Positions 33,565 through 42,155 of a stretch of 64,000 nt of DNA are shown piece by piece. The position numbers and the translations under genes were made by a program. The stretch's first letter is position 1. Every line of letters starts with the position of its first letter. The DNA is from Pseudomonadota bacterium. GTDB lineage: Bacteria > Pseudomonadota > Alphaproteobacteria > Acetobacterales > Acetobacteraceae. Location of the stretch: contig JAJZBV010000002.1 in assembly GCA_021851785.1 (NCBI GenBank), positions 124,001 to 188,000 on the forward strand, given 5' to 3'. Under the pieces are notes generated by a model. That model searched no databases and was not told where the DNA came from. It saw only the letters and a list, made by a program, of their open reading frames with translations.

Positions 33565-34695
33565 ATGCTTAGCGCACGGAGACGGTCCAGCGCCGATGCG
33601 CCGTGGCGCGTGGGAGTGCTTTTTTCGTATACTGGCTATATGGCGCTGATCGAAGAGACGCAGCTTCGTGGAACATTGCTCGCGATTGACGAGATCAATG
33701 GCCAAGGCGGCGTGAATGGGCGAGAGATCCTGCCCATTCTCTATGATCCGGCGTCGGATCCCGCGTCTTGCGGGCGCTACGCCAAAAAATTGATGGTCTC
33801 AGACAATGTCACGATGATCTTCGGCTGCTACACGTCGAGCAGCCGCAAAGCGGTGCTGCCGGTGGTGGAGCGGTTGAACGGTCTGCTCTGGTACCCAACC
33901 ATCTACGAGGGATTTGAACTCTCTCCGAACGTCATCTACACCGGCGCCGCGCCCAACCAGAACAGCGTCAAGCTTTGCCGCTACCTGATGCAGAATTTTG
34001 GCAATCGATTCTTTTTCATCGGCTCCGATTATATCTATCCGCGCGAATCAAATCGGATCATGCGCGAGGTCGTGCGCCGGCATGGCGGCAAGGTGGTCGG
34101 CGAAACCTATCTCAGCCTCCGGGCGCAGCGCCACGATTTCCGCCCGGTGATGCGCGAGGTCAAGGATTTGCAGCCCGACGTGATATTTTCGACCGTCGTC
34201 GGCGATGCCACCACGTATCTTTATCAGAGCTATGCCGATGCCGGGTTCAATCCCAAGGTGATGCCGATCGCAAGTCTCACCACGACAGAGACGGAAATTT
34301 CCGCGATGGGCTTCGATGTCGGCGAACATCATGTGACCGCCGCCCCCTATTTTCAAAATCTTCCAGGCGACAGCAACGAAATGTTTGTCCAGAAATATAA
34401 GCGGCGTTATGGCGATGATCAGCCGACGAACATGTGTGCCGAAGCAGCCTATTTTCAGATGCACATTTTTGCCAAAGCGCTCGCCGCAACCAACTCGACG
34501 GATCCGGAAATTCTTCGCCCGATGGTGCTGGGCGCCGATTTCGAGGCGCCGCAGGGCAGGGTAACGATCAACGCCGCCAGCCACCACACCGACCTCTGGA
34601 CACGCATCGGCCGGGCGAACCGGGGCGGCCAATTCGATCTGGTCGAGCAATCGATTTCGCCGGTCACGGCGGATCCGTTTCTGCTCGCTTCCTAG
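33565..34695 (+). CDS. amiC: AmiC-like cytoplasmic amide sensor (negative regulator of AmiR)
   Basis: A 376-aa periplasmic-binding-protein fold of the Peripl_BP_5 type without a signal peptide, as in Pseudomonas AmiC (385 aa). ATG 33565 is chosen because AGGAGG ends 4 nt upstream. An earlier GTG at 33487 adds an unconserved 26 residues. The mature-like domain begins WRVGVLFSYTGYMALIEETQ. Ligand-cleft blocks such as YTSSSRKAVLPV and LWYPTIYEGFE closely match the UrtA-like protein encoded downstream. In Pseudomonas, AmiC sequesters AmiR until a short-chain amide binds. It is followed directly by amiR. Confidence 0.88.
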   Translation: MLSARRRSSADAPWRVGVLFSYTGYMALIEETQLRGTLLAIDEINGQGGVNGREILPILYDPASDPASCGRYAKKLMVSDNVTMIFGCYTSSSRKAVLPVVERLNGLLWYPTIYEGFELSPNVIYTGAAPNQNSVKLCRYLMQNFGNRFFFIGSDYIYPRESNRIMREVVRRHGGKVVGETYLSLRAQRHDFRPVMREVKDLQPDVIFSTVVGDATTYLYQSYADAGFNPKVMPIASLTTTETEISAMGFDVGEHHVTAAPYFQNLPGDSNEMFVQKYKRRYGDDQPTNMCAEAAYFQMHIFAKALAATNSTDPEILRPMVLGADFEAPQGRVTINAASHHTDLWTRIGRANRGGQFDLVEQSISPVTADPFLLAS

Positions 34696-34704
34696 TTGAT
34701 CGGC

Positions 34705-35295
34705 ATGAGCAGCGGCGACAAATCCTTGCCCAACGAGACGGTCAATATCGACATCGTGGTGGCCACCGCGCGAGACAGCTCCAGTGATGCGCTGCTGCGC
34801 GACCTGCAACGCACCCGCAACCATATAAAATACATCTGGCCGGTGCCGGAGATGCTACCGGCCGACACGGATGTGATTTTTTGTGATTTTCTGCCGGATC
34901 TGCCGTCGCGCCTTCCCTGGCTGCCGGGCGAACCGAAAGCCGCGCTGGTCGTTTTGCTGGCGCCGGGCATGACGGTCGATCTCGATCTTTTGCGCAAAAC
35001 CGCGCCTGAGGCCGTGCTGCACCGCCCGTTCACAACGTCTGCGGTGCTATCGAGCTTGGTGCTCGCCCGTTCACGCTTTACCTATGAGCGGCGTCTGCGC
35101 AGCCGGTTGGAGAAGCTGGACGTCACATTGCGGACCATGCGCAGCGTCGAGCGGGCAAAAACCATCCTGATGAATACGCGCAAGATCGATGAGGATGAAG
35201 CCTATGGCTTCCTTCGCCGGCAGGCCATGCAACGCCGGGTATCGGTGGGTGCCATCGCGGCGGCCATCGTTGACGCCGACGATCTCATGGGCTAA
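34705..35295 (+). CDS. amiR: AmiR-like ANTAR RNA-binding antiterminator
   Basis: A 196-aa protein, the same length as Pseudomonas AmiR. It has an N-terminal pseudo-receiver domain (about 15-120) and a helical linker, then an ANTAR domain at about 133-190. That domain contains RSVERAKTILMNTRKIDEDEAY and LRRQAMQRRVS, including the conserved alanine, lysine and aromatic positions of the three-helix RNA-binding bundle. ATG 34705 lies 9 nt after the amiC stop. The family binds tandem hexaloop hairpins in leader RNA and prevents termination. Just such a leader begins 30 bp downstream, between this gene and the transporter. Confidence 0.9.
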   Translation: MSSGDKSLPNETVNIDIVVATARDSSSDALLRDLQRTRNHIKYIWPVPEMLPADTDVIFCDFLPDLPSRLPWLPGEPKAALVVLLAPGMTVDLDLLRKTAPEAVLHRPFTTSAVLSSLVLARSRFTYERRLRSRLEKLDVTLRTMRSVERAKTILMNTRKIDEDEAYGFLRRQAMQRRVSVGAIAAAIVDADDLMG

Positions 35296-35324
35296 TGAGA
35301 TGATCTAGCGACGCTCCGGCGTCG

Positions 35325-35370
35325 GGTGGCAACAGCGCCGCCAAAAACCGAAATCAGGGCAGCAGCGCCC
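35325..35370 (+). promoter_or_regulatory. Tandem hexaloop hairpins: candidate ANTAR-binding RNA leader
   Basis: Hairpin P1 (35325-35342) has stem GGTGGC/GCCGCC and six-base loop AACAGC. Hairpin P2 (35357-35370) has stem GGGC/GCCC and loop AGCAGC. Both loops fit A-R-C-A-G-C. Fourteen nucleotides separate them. The 3' arm of P2 shares CCC (35368-35370) with the 5' arm of the terminator that follows, so stabilised P2 would oppose terminator folding. This is the tandem-hairpin layout known for ANTAR targets, though the loops lack the exact A1/G4 pattern described elsewhere. The match was made by eye and no folding energies were computed. Confidence 0.7.
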
Positions 35371-35413
35371 CTCTGCGACGACCATTCATGGTCGCGGCAG
35401 AGGGGTTTTTTTT
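35368..35413 (+). terminator. Intrinsic terminator controlled by the amide leader
   Basis: A long stem with outer arms CCCCTCTGC (35368-35376) and GCAGAGGGG (35397-35405), a short internal mismatch, then inner arms CGACC (35379-35383) and GGTCG (35390-35394). Eight Ts follow (35406-35413). It lies 23 bp before the urtA start. Confidence 0.9.
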
Positions 35414-35435
35414 GTTCCAACAACGGGGAAAAGGC

Positions 35436-36689
35436 ATGAGCATGAACAGGCGGTCGCTTCTGAAAGGAGCGATGGGGCTGGGAGCAGCCGGCGCGGCGGG
35501 TTTTCCGCATATCTGGATCAAGTCGGCTGATATGGCCTACGCGGCCGGCGGCGAGATCAAAATCGGCATCTTGTATTCGCTGACCGGCACCACGGCGATC
35601 ATCGAAACGTCGCTCAATCACGCGACGCTGATGGCAATCGACGAAATCAATGCCGCGGGCGGCGTGCATGGCAAGAAGCTCGTGCCGGTGGTGGAAGATC
35701 CGGAATCCGATCCGGCAACCTTTGCCCAGAAAGCGCGCAAGCTGGTGTTGAGCGACCGCTGTGTCAGCGTGTTCGGCTCCTACACCTCCGCCAGCCGCAA
35801 GGCGGTGCTGCCGGTATTCGAGAAATACAATAATCTTTACTGGTACCCGACCCTGTATGAAGGCCGTGAATGCTCGCAGAACGTCATATATACGGGCGCG
35901 GTTCCGAACCAGCAGCAAAAGGAGTTTGTTCCCTGGCTGGTGAAAAATTTTGGCAAGCGTTTCTATCTCATCGGATCCAACTACATCTATCCGAAGGAAG
36001 AAAATAACGTTTGTAAGATTTTGCTCAAGCAGTTGGGCGGCGAAGTCGTTGGCGAGGAATATGTACCGCTCGGGCATTCCGAGTTCAGTTCGGTGATCCA
36101 GAAATTCCAGGACACCAAGCCGAACGTCATCTTCTCGACCGTGGTTGGCGATTCGGTCGTCGCGCTGCACCGGCAATATAAGGCGGCTGGCCTTGATCCG
36201 GCAAAAATGCCGATGGCAAGCCTGACTACATCGGAAGAGGAAATCGCCGCCATGGGCGGTGAGTTTGCCGCCGGACATTTCACTTCGGCGCCTTATTTCA
36301 TGTCGTATGACTCTCCGGAAAACAAAAAATTCGTCGAATCTTATCAAAAGCGCTGGGGCGCGGACAAAGTCACCAATTTCGTGTCCGAGCCGGCATATTT
36401 CCAAGTGCATCTGTTCGCCAAGGCGGCGGCGAAGCTTGGCGCAAGTGATTTGCATCCAGCGGAAATCCGCAAAGCTGCGTGGGGAGAAACCGTCCAGGCC
36501 CCGGAAGGGCTGGTGAAGATCGACCCCGACAATTCGCACACTTATCTCTGGCCCAAAATCGGCGAGGCGCAGGCCAACGGACAGTTCAAGATCATCGAAC
36601 AGTCCAAGGAGTGGGTGAAACCGCTACCTTACTGGGCCTATGAAGGTGAAGTCTGCACGCCCACCGGCATGATGGAAAAGAAGAGTTAG
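35436..36689 (+). CDS. urtA: UrtA-type amide/urea ABC transporter substrate-binding protein
   Basis: A 417-aa periplasmic binding protein. The N-terminus has a twin-arginine-like signal (NRRSLLKGAMGLGAAGAAG, residues 3-21) and processing near the Ala-rich AYAAGG. The mature part EIKIGILYSLTGTTAIIETSL belongs to the branched-chain amino acid/urea/amide family. The cleft segments YTSASRKAVLPV and LYWYPTLYEGRE are nearly the same as in AmiC. By homology it is UrtA. With amiE and AmiC/AmiR next to it and no urease, short-chain amides are the more likely ligand. ATG 35436 follows GGGGAAAAGG. Expression should depend on antitermination at the preceding leader. Confidence 0.88.
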   Translation: MSMNRRSLLKGAMGLGAAGAAGFPHIWIKSADMAYAAGGEIKIGILYSLTGTTAIIETSLNHATLMAIDEINAAGGVHGKKLVPVVEDPESDPATFAQKARKLVLSDRCVSVFGSYTSASRKAVLPVFEKYNNLYWYPTLYEGRECSQNVIYTGAVPNQQQKEFVPWLVKNFGKRFYLIGSNYIYPKEENNVCKILLKQLGGEVVGEEYVPLGHSEFSSVIQKFQDTKPNVIFSTVVGDSVVALHRQYKAAGLDPAKMPMASLTTSEEEIAAMGGEFAAGHFTSAPYFMSYDSPENKKFVESYQKRWGADKVTNFVSEPAYFQVHLFAKAAAKLGASDLHPAEIRKAAWGETVQAPEGLVKIDPDNSHTYLWPKIGEAQANGQFKIIEQSKEWVKPLPYWAYEGEVCTPTGMMEKKS

Positions 36690-36741
36690 GCCAGTCGCGT
36701 TACAGCCAGGCGCTATCTCGAAGGAGCGTTGGAATAAAAAT

Positions 36742-37614
36742 ATGACTGACCTGGCCAACCAAATCATCACCGGGCTGAGCATAGCTTCGATTCTTCTCCT
36801 GGTATCTCTCGGCCTTGCCATCATCTATGGCGTCATGGGCGTGATCAATCTCGCCCATGGCGATTTTCTCATGCTCGGCGCCTATGCCGTGTGGTTGATG
36901 GAATCCGCGCTCGGACTCGGGTTTTTGCCGTGTCTTGTAATGGTATTCTTTATCGTTGGTGCCATCGGCTGGCTCGTCGAGCGAACGCTGATACGGCATT
37001 TATACGGGCGGCCGCTCGACACGATTTTGGCGACCTGGGGAATCGGCATCATCCTGCAGCAAGCGATCCGGCTGAGTGCGGGTGCGCAACTGCGTTATGT
37101 CAAGATGCCGGATTACCTTGTCAACCCGCTCCATCTGCTCGGGTTGGATATATCGGCGTACCGCTTGCTGATATTCTCCGTGACGATCGTGCTCGTCGCG
37201 GTAACCTATATTCTGATCTTCCACACCAGTTTCGGCATAAGGCTGCGCGCGGTGATGCAAAATGCAGAGATCGCACGATGCTTCGGCATCAATAATGCGC
37301 GCATCTATTCCCTGACCTTCGCCTATGGCGCCGGCCTCGCCGGACTTGCGGGGGCTCTCGTGTCGCCGTTGAAAAGTGTCTCCCCGGATATGGGCACGAA
37401 CTATGTCGTGGATGCATTCCTGGTCGTCGTGTCGGGTGGCGTGCAGAGCCTGTTCGGCACTGTCGCCAGCGCCGGCATAATCGGTGAATTGTCGGGGGGG
37501 TTTGCCTATTTTTGGAACGACACCCTGGCGCGCGCGCTTTTGTTTTTCCTGGTTGTGGTCTTGATCAGATTCCGGCCGCAGGGAATATTCGCCATGCCGT
37601 TGCGGCGGGGTTGA
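36742..37614 (+). CDS. urtB: ABC transporter permease (UrtB/LivH type)
   Basis: A 290-aa inner-membrane permease with about eight hydrophobic helices. The motif YGVMGVINLAHGDFLMLGAY near the N-terminus is typical of LivH/UrtB proteins. The cytoplasmic coupling segment is RLRAVMQNAEIARCFGIN, followed by AGLAGALVSP. It partners with the urtC product. The urtB and urtC genes are 3 bp apart. Confidence 0.9.
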   Translation: MTDLANQIITGLSIASILLLVSLGLAIIYGVMGVINLAHGDFLMLGAYAVWLMESALGLGFLPCLVMVFFIVGAIGWLVERTLIRHLYGRPLDTILATWGIGIILQQAIRLSAGAQLRYVKMPDYLVNPLHLLGLDISAYRLLIFSVTIVLVAVTYILIFHTSFGIRLRAVMQNAEIARCFGINNARIYSLTFAYGAGLAGLAGALVSPLKSVSPDMGTNYVVDAFLVVVSGGVQSLFGTVASAGIIGELSGGFAYFWNDTLARALLFFLVVVLIRFRPQGIFAMPLRRG

Positions 37615-37617
37615 GCC

Positions 37618-38742
37618 ATGCGCCGAATCTTCATCTCCCGCGGCCACATCATCGGCTACGCAGCGTTTGCGTTGGCCATTCTTGTCGTGCCTCTGTTCAT
37701 CGATGACCCTTATCTTCTCAACAAACTCGCCCGCTACCTGATTTTCGGCATCCTTGCCGCGGCATTGGCGCTTTCCTGGGGCTATACCGGTATTCTCAAC
37801 CTTGGCCAGGCGGTCAGCTTTGGACTCGGTTCTTACTGCATGGCGATGACGCTGAAGCTTCATACCATCCCGATCCAAACCGGGGCCGCCGGATTGCCGG
37901 ATTTCATGGTATGGAACAACGTCAAATCTCTTCCTTGGTTTTGGGAGCCGTTCCATTCCACTGCCTTTGCTGTCGTGGCCGGTGTTGCGTTTCCGGTCGT
38001 GGTTGCCCTGCTTCTCGGCTGGTTTGTATTCAGGGCGCGTGTCACCGGCGTCTATGTTTCCATCATCACTTTAGCCATGCTGGTTGTCGTCAATCTGGTC
38101 ATCGTCGACCAGCAGCGCTTCACTGGTGGCTTCAATGGCCTGACCGACCTTGCCGATCTGAAGCTGTTCGGCATTGATTTCGACCCCTATAGCAGCGCCA
38201 CCTATTATCTGATCGCCCTGTCGCTGCTTGCGACCTTGATGATTGGTGAGCTTGTGGTCCGCAGCAAGACCGGCCTGATCATGCAGGCGATTCGCGATGA
38301 TGAGACGCGCGTGCGCTATTTTGGCTATGACGTCGCGCGCTATCAGATTTTCGCCTTTTGCGTCTCGGCTGGTCTCTCCGGTTTCGCCGGCATGCTCTAC
38401 GCGATGGTTATGGCCTTTGCATCGCCCACATTCTTGAGCGTGCAGATTTCTCTCTCGATCGTCATTTGGTGCGCGGTCGGTGGGCGGGAGTCGCTGATCG
38501 GATCTGCGCTCGGCGCCATCCTGGTGACCGGCATTCAAGGTGGCCTCTCGGAGACCCCGGCCTTCCTGAATACCTGGATGCTGATCATGGGAGCGCTGTT
38601 CGTCGCGGTGGTACTTTTCCTGCCGAAGGGGCTGATCAGCATTGTCCAGCTTGGGATGGCCCGTCTTGCGGGCAAGAAAATTTCTGCCTTGACAGAAGAT
38701 GAGGCGCCGTTACCGCGCGGCCATAAACTCGGGATTGGGTAA
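37618..38742 (+). CDS. urtC: ABC transporter permease (UrtC/LivM type)
   Basis: A 374-aa permease with the LivM/UrtC signature SWGYTGILNLGQAVSFGLGSY and the ATPase-coupling loop LIMQAIRDDETRVRYFGYDV. The C-terminal hydrophilic tail after the last helix (about 350 onward) is variable. It is followed by urtD after 3 bp. Confidence 0.9.
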   Translation: MRRIFISRGHIIGYAAFALAILVVPLFIDDPYLLNKLARYLIFGILAAALALSWGYTGILNLGQAVSFGLGSYCMAMTLKLHTIPIQTGAAGLPDFMVWNNVKSLPWFWEPFHSTAFAVVAGVAFPVVVALLLGWFVFRARVTGVYVSIITLAMLVVVNLVIVDQQRFTGGFNGLTDLADLKLFGIDFDPYSSATYYLIALSLLATLMIGELVVRSKTGLIMQAIRDDETRVRYFGYDVARYQIFAFCVSAGLSGFAGMLYAMVMAFASPTFLSVQISLSIVIWCAVGGRESLIGSALGAILVTGIQGGLSETPAFLNTWMLIMGALFVAVVLFLPKGLISIVQLGMARLAGKKISALTEDEAPLPRGHKLGIG

Positions 38743-38745
38743 GCC

Positions 38746-39495
38746 ATGTCCTTGCTGGAATTGAAAGGCGTCGAGGTGCAATTCAGCGGCTTTCGAGCGC
38801 TGCGTGGATTCGATCTCTCGGTTGCGGCGGGAGAGTTGCGCTGCCTGATCGGCCCGAACGGTGCCGGCAAGACCACTGCCCTCGATGTCATTTGCGGCAA
38901 GGCGCAAGTCAACGGTGGCGATATCATCTTCGCTGGACAAAATATCAGTCACTTCGAGGAGCATCGTATCGCCCGTCTCGGGATCGGCCGGAAATTCCAG
39001 GTGCCGAGCGTTTTCCGTGAGCTGACGGTCAAGGAGAATCTTCACGTCGCGTTTTGTCGTCGCGCCGGCGTGTTTGCCAATCTTGGCATCAGTGCGGCCA
39101 AGGCCAACGCTGACGAGTTAGAAAAACTGGCGGAACTCGTCGGCCTCAAGGAGAGTTTCCGGCGCGAGGCGGGAATTTTGTCGCATGGTCAGACACAATG
39201 GCTGGAGATCGCCATGCTCGTCGCGCAGGACGCGCAACTGCTCCTGCTCGACGAGCCGACCGCCGGCATGACCGCGGCCGAGACCCGTAAGACCGCCGAA
39301 TTATGCAAGCAGCTCAAAGGACGGCACACCATGCTCGTCGTCGAGCACGACATGGGTTTCATCAAGGAGATCGGAGACGTGATCTCGGTGATGCATCAGG
39401 GCCGCCTTCTGGCTCAGGGAACCGTCGCCGAGATCGAGAGCGATCCGGAAGTACGTAAAGCCTATCTCGGATCGGGGGGAATCCGCGGTGCTTGA
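38746..39495 (+). CDS. urtD: ABC transporter ATP-binding protein (UrtD/LivG type)
   Basis: A 249-aa ATPase. Walker A is GPNGAGKT at 36-43. The signature is LSHGQTQWLEIAM, where the canonical LSGGQ has become LSHGQ as is usual for UrtD. Walker B is LLLLDEPTAGM and the switch histidine is in VVEHDMGFI. It ends inside the urtE start with an 8-nt overlap. Confidence 0.92.
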   Translation: MSLLELKGVEVQFSGFRALRGFDLSVAAGELRCLIGPNGAGKTTALDVICGKAQVNGGDIIFAGQNISHFEEHRIARLGIGRKFQVPSVFRELTVKENLHVAFCRRAGVFANLGISAAKANADELEKLAELVGLKESFRREAGILSHGQTQWLEIAMLVAQDAQLLLLDEPTAGMTAAETRKTAELCKQLKGRHTMLVVEHDMGFIKEIGDVISVMHQGRLLAQGTVAEIESDPEVRKAYLGSGGIRGA

Positions 39496-40183
39496 ACTGA
39501 GCGACGTTTCCGCGTCCTACGGGCATGGCCGGGCTCTGCGTCACGTGTCCCTCAACGTCGCCGACGGAGAACTGCTCTCTGTTCTCGGCAGGAACGGTGT
39601 CGGCAAGACGACGCTGCTTCGCACGATCCTCGGTCTCATGGATCGCGCGAACGGCAGCATTCGGCTCGACGGGCAGGAAATCGGCAATTGCCGTACCGAT
39701 GAGCGGGCACGGGCCGGCATCGGCTATGTGCCGCAAGGTCGCGGCATCCTGCCGCGTTTCACGGTGATGGAAAATCTCCGTCTCGGGTTGTTCGCCAATC
39801 CCGATGCGGGCGGGCGGCTCGATGAGACGGTATTTGAATTATTCCCGATGCTGGGTGATCATCTGCATCGTCTTGGCGGCAATCTCTCCGGCGGGCAGCA
39901 GCAGCAACTGGCCATCGCGCGCGCCTTGCAGACCGCACCGAAAGTGATCCTGCTCGATGAGCCGACGGAGGGCATCCAGCCGAATATCGTCGAAGAAATC
40001 GAGCAGATTATCATACGTCTCAATCGTGAACGTGGCATCAGCGTCGTTCTGGTCGAGCAGAACGTGGCGTTTGCGCGCGAGGCGTCGCAACGTTTCATCA
40101 TCATGGAAAAGGGCGGGATCGCCGCGTCCGGTGACACCGGCGATCTGACCGAGGATCTGGTCCATCGTCATATGACGGTGTGA
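39488..40183 (+). CDS. urtE: ABC transporter ATP-binding protein (UrtE/LivF type)
   Basis: A 231-aa ATPase with a GTG start overlapping urtD. Walker A is GRNGVGKT at 34-41, the signature is [15 protein letters not shown], and Walker B is [13 protein letters not shown]. The Gln-rich signature is typical of UrtE/LivF. It completes a five-gene transporter ahead of amiE. Confidence 0.92.
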   Translation: MLELSDVSASYGHGRALRHVSLNVADGELLSVLGRNGVGKTTLLRTILGLMDRANGSIRLDGQEIGNCRTDERARAGIGYVPQGRGILPRFTVMENLRLGLFANPDAGGRLDETVFELFPMLGDHLHRLGGNLSGGQQQQLAIARALQTAPKVILLDEPTEGIQPNIVEEIEQIIIRLNRERGISVVLVEQNVAFAREASQRFIIMEKGGIAASGDTGDLTEDLVHRHMTV

Positions 40184-40235
40184 CTTTTCGGCCGAACAGG
40201 CATCTTGCCAGACGAGCACAGGAAAGGATAGCGAC

Positions 40236-41273
40236 ATGCTTCATGGCGACATATCTAGCAGTAATGACACGGTCGGCGTTGCCGTCGTGAACTACAAGAT
40301 GCCTCGGCTTCATACGCGCGCCGAGGTGTTGGCGAACGCGCGGAAGATCGCGGATATGGTCAAGGGCATGAAAATCGGCTTGCCCGGCATGGATCTGGTG
40401 ATCTTCCCCGAATACAGCACTCACGGGATCATGTATGATTCCAAGGAAATGTATGAAACCGCGTCCGCCGTTCCCGGCGAAGAGACCGAGATCTTTGCCG
40501 AGGCGTGCCGCGGCGCCAAGGTCTGGGGGGTGTTTTCGCTGACCGGCGAGCGTCATGAGGAGCACCCGCACAAGGCGCCATACAACACGCTGATTCTGAT
40601 GAACGACAAGGGCGAAATCGTCCAGAAATACCGCAAGATCATGCCCTGGGTGCCGATCGAGGGCTGGTATCCCGGCAATTGCACCTACATGTCCGAGGGG
40701 CCGAAGGGGCTCAAGGTCAGCCTCATCATCTGCGACGACGGCAATTATCCCGAGATCTGGCGGGATTGCGCGATGAAGGGCGCGGAGCTGATCGTGCGCT
40801 GCCAGGGCTATATGTATCCGGCCAAGGATCAGCAGGTGCTGATGGCGAAGGCGATGGCGTGGGCGAATAATGTCTATGTCGCGGTGGCCAACGCTTCGGG
40901 TTTCGACGGCGTCTATTCCTATTTCGGCCACTCGGCGATCATCGGCTTCGACGGCCGCACGCTCGGCGAATGTGGCGAGGAGGATTACGGCATCCAATAC
41001 GCCCAGCTTTCCAAATCACTGATCCGTGACGCGCGGCGCAACATGCAGTCGGAGAATCATCTCTTCAAACTTCTGCACCGTGGCTACACGGGGATGATCA
41101 ACTCGCGCGAGGAGACGCGCGGCGTCGCCGCGTGCCCGTATGATTTCTACAAGCAGTGGGTCAATGATCCGGATGCCACACGCGAGATGGTGGAGGCGCT
41201 GACCCGCTCGACGGTGGGCACGGAGGAATGCCCGATCGAAGGCATTCCGCACGAAGCGGCGAGCCATCGCTGA
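40236..41273 (+). CDS. amiE: Aliphatic amidase (acylamide amidohydrolase)
   Basis: A 345-aa nitrilase-superfamily enzyme that hydrolyses short aliphatic amides to the acid and ammonia. The triad is at the canonical positions: Glu59 (FPEYS), Lys134 (KYRKIMPW) and Cys166 (IICDDGN). The N-terminus [20 protein letters not shown] and the length match Pseudomonas AmiE (346 aa). Formamidase AmiF is a paralogous alternative, but the N-terminal block and the AmiC/AmiR context favour AmiE. It lies 52 bp after urtE. The ammonia formed would feed glutamine synthetase, although glnA is 8 kb away. Confidence 0.94.
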   Translation: MLHGDISSSNDTVGVAVVNYKMPRLHTRAEVLANARKIADMVKGMKIGLPGMDLVIFPEYSTHGIMYDSKEMYETASAVPGEETEIFAEACRGAKVWGVFSLTGERHEEHPHKAPYNTLILMNDKGEIVQKYRKIMPWVPIEGWYPGNCTYMSEGPKGLKVSLIICDDGNYPEIWRDCAMKGAELIVRCQGYMYPAKDQQVLMAKAMAWANNVYVAVANASGFDGVYSYFGHSAIIGFDGRTLGECGEEDYGIQYAQLSKSLIRDARRNMQSENHLFKLLHRGYTGMINSREETRGVAACPYDFYKQWVNDPDATREMVEALTRSTVGTEECPIEGIPHEAASHR

Positions 41274-41349
41274 GTTCGTTGCGCGGCGAGCCGATGCTGC
41301 GGCCCGCCGCGTTTTGTTCGCAACCCGAAGCCGCGCGAGGGGACGAGTG

Positions 41350-42147
41350 ATGATGCTTGCCGATCACTACATGACCGCCGAACCCTATTACCGCGCCGTG
41401 GGTGACGAGATCGCGCTGTTCGAGGCTGCCTACGCGACGCGCATGCCGGTGATGCTGAAGGGGCCGACCGGCTGCGGCAAGACGCGATTTGTCGAACACA
41501 TGGCCTGGCGTCTCGGCAAACCGATCGTCACCGCCGCCTGTCATGAGGACATGACGGCGTCGGATCTCGTCGGTCGCTATCTGCTCGATGCCGAGGGCAC
41601 CGTCTGGCATGACGGGCCGCTCACTCTCGCCGTGCGCCATGGTGCGATCTGCTATCTCGATGAGATCGTGGAGGCGAGGCAAGACACCACGGTGGTGATC
41701 CACCCGCTGACCGATGACCGCCGCGTTCTGCCGCTCGAGAAAAAGGGCGAACTCGCGCGCGCGCATCCTGATTTCCAGCTCGTCATCTCCTATAACCCGG
41801 GCTATCAGAGCGTCCTCAAGGATCTCAAGGAATCGACGAAACAACGCTTCAGCGCGATCGAGTTCGACTATCCCGAAGCTCGCGTCGAGGCCGAGATCGT
41901 CATGCACGAGGCGGGGATCGATGCCGAGGATGCCGCCCGGCTGGTCGCGATCGGGGCACGCTCGCGCCATCTCAAGGGGCATGGGCTGGCGGAGGGGGCA
42001 TCCACGCGGATGCTGATCCATGCCGGGCGGCTGCTCGCCAAGGGCATCGCGCGCGAAGCCGCTTGCCGCGTCGCTTTGATTTTGCCGATCACCGATGATG
42101 CCGATGTCAGGGAGGCGCTGTCCGCCGCGGTCAGCGCCTGCCTCTGA
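41350..42147 (+). CDS. CbbQ/NorQ-type MoxR AAA+ ATPase
   Basis: A 265-aa AAA+ ATPase. Walker A GPTGCGKT is at 38-45 and Walker B ICYLDEI at 100-106. Family-specific blocks are [29 protein letters not shown] and [16 protein letters not shown]. Homologues activate Rubisco (CbbQ) or nitric oxide reductase (NorQ) together with a VWA partner. No rbcL, norB or nirS gene is present here, so its client is unknown, and the AmiE system is the obvious candidate by position. ATG 41350 is 76 bp after amiE. The VWA partner starts 8 bp after its stop. Confidence 0.9.
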   Translation: MMLADHYMTAEPYYRAVGDEIALFEAAYATRMPVMLKGPTGCGKTRFVEHMAWRLGKPIVTAACHEDMTASDLVGRYLLDAEGTVWHDGPLTLAVRHGAICYLDEIVEARQDTTVVIHPLTDDRRVLPLEKKGELARAHPDFQLVISYNPGYQSVLKDLKESTKQRFSAIEFDYPEARVEAEIVMHEAGIDAEDAARLVAIGARSRHLKGHGLAEGASTRMLIHAGRLLAKGIAREAACRVALILPITDDADVREALSAAVSACL

Positions 42148-42155
42148 CGGCAGGG

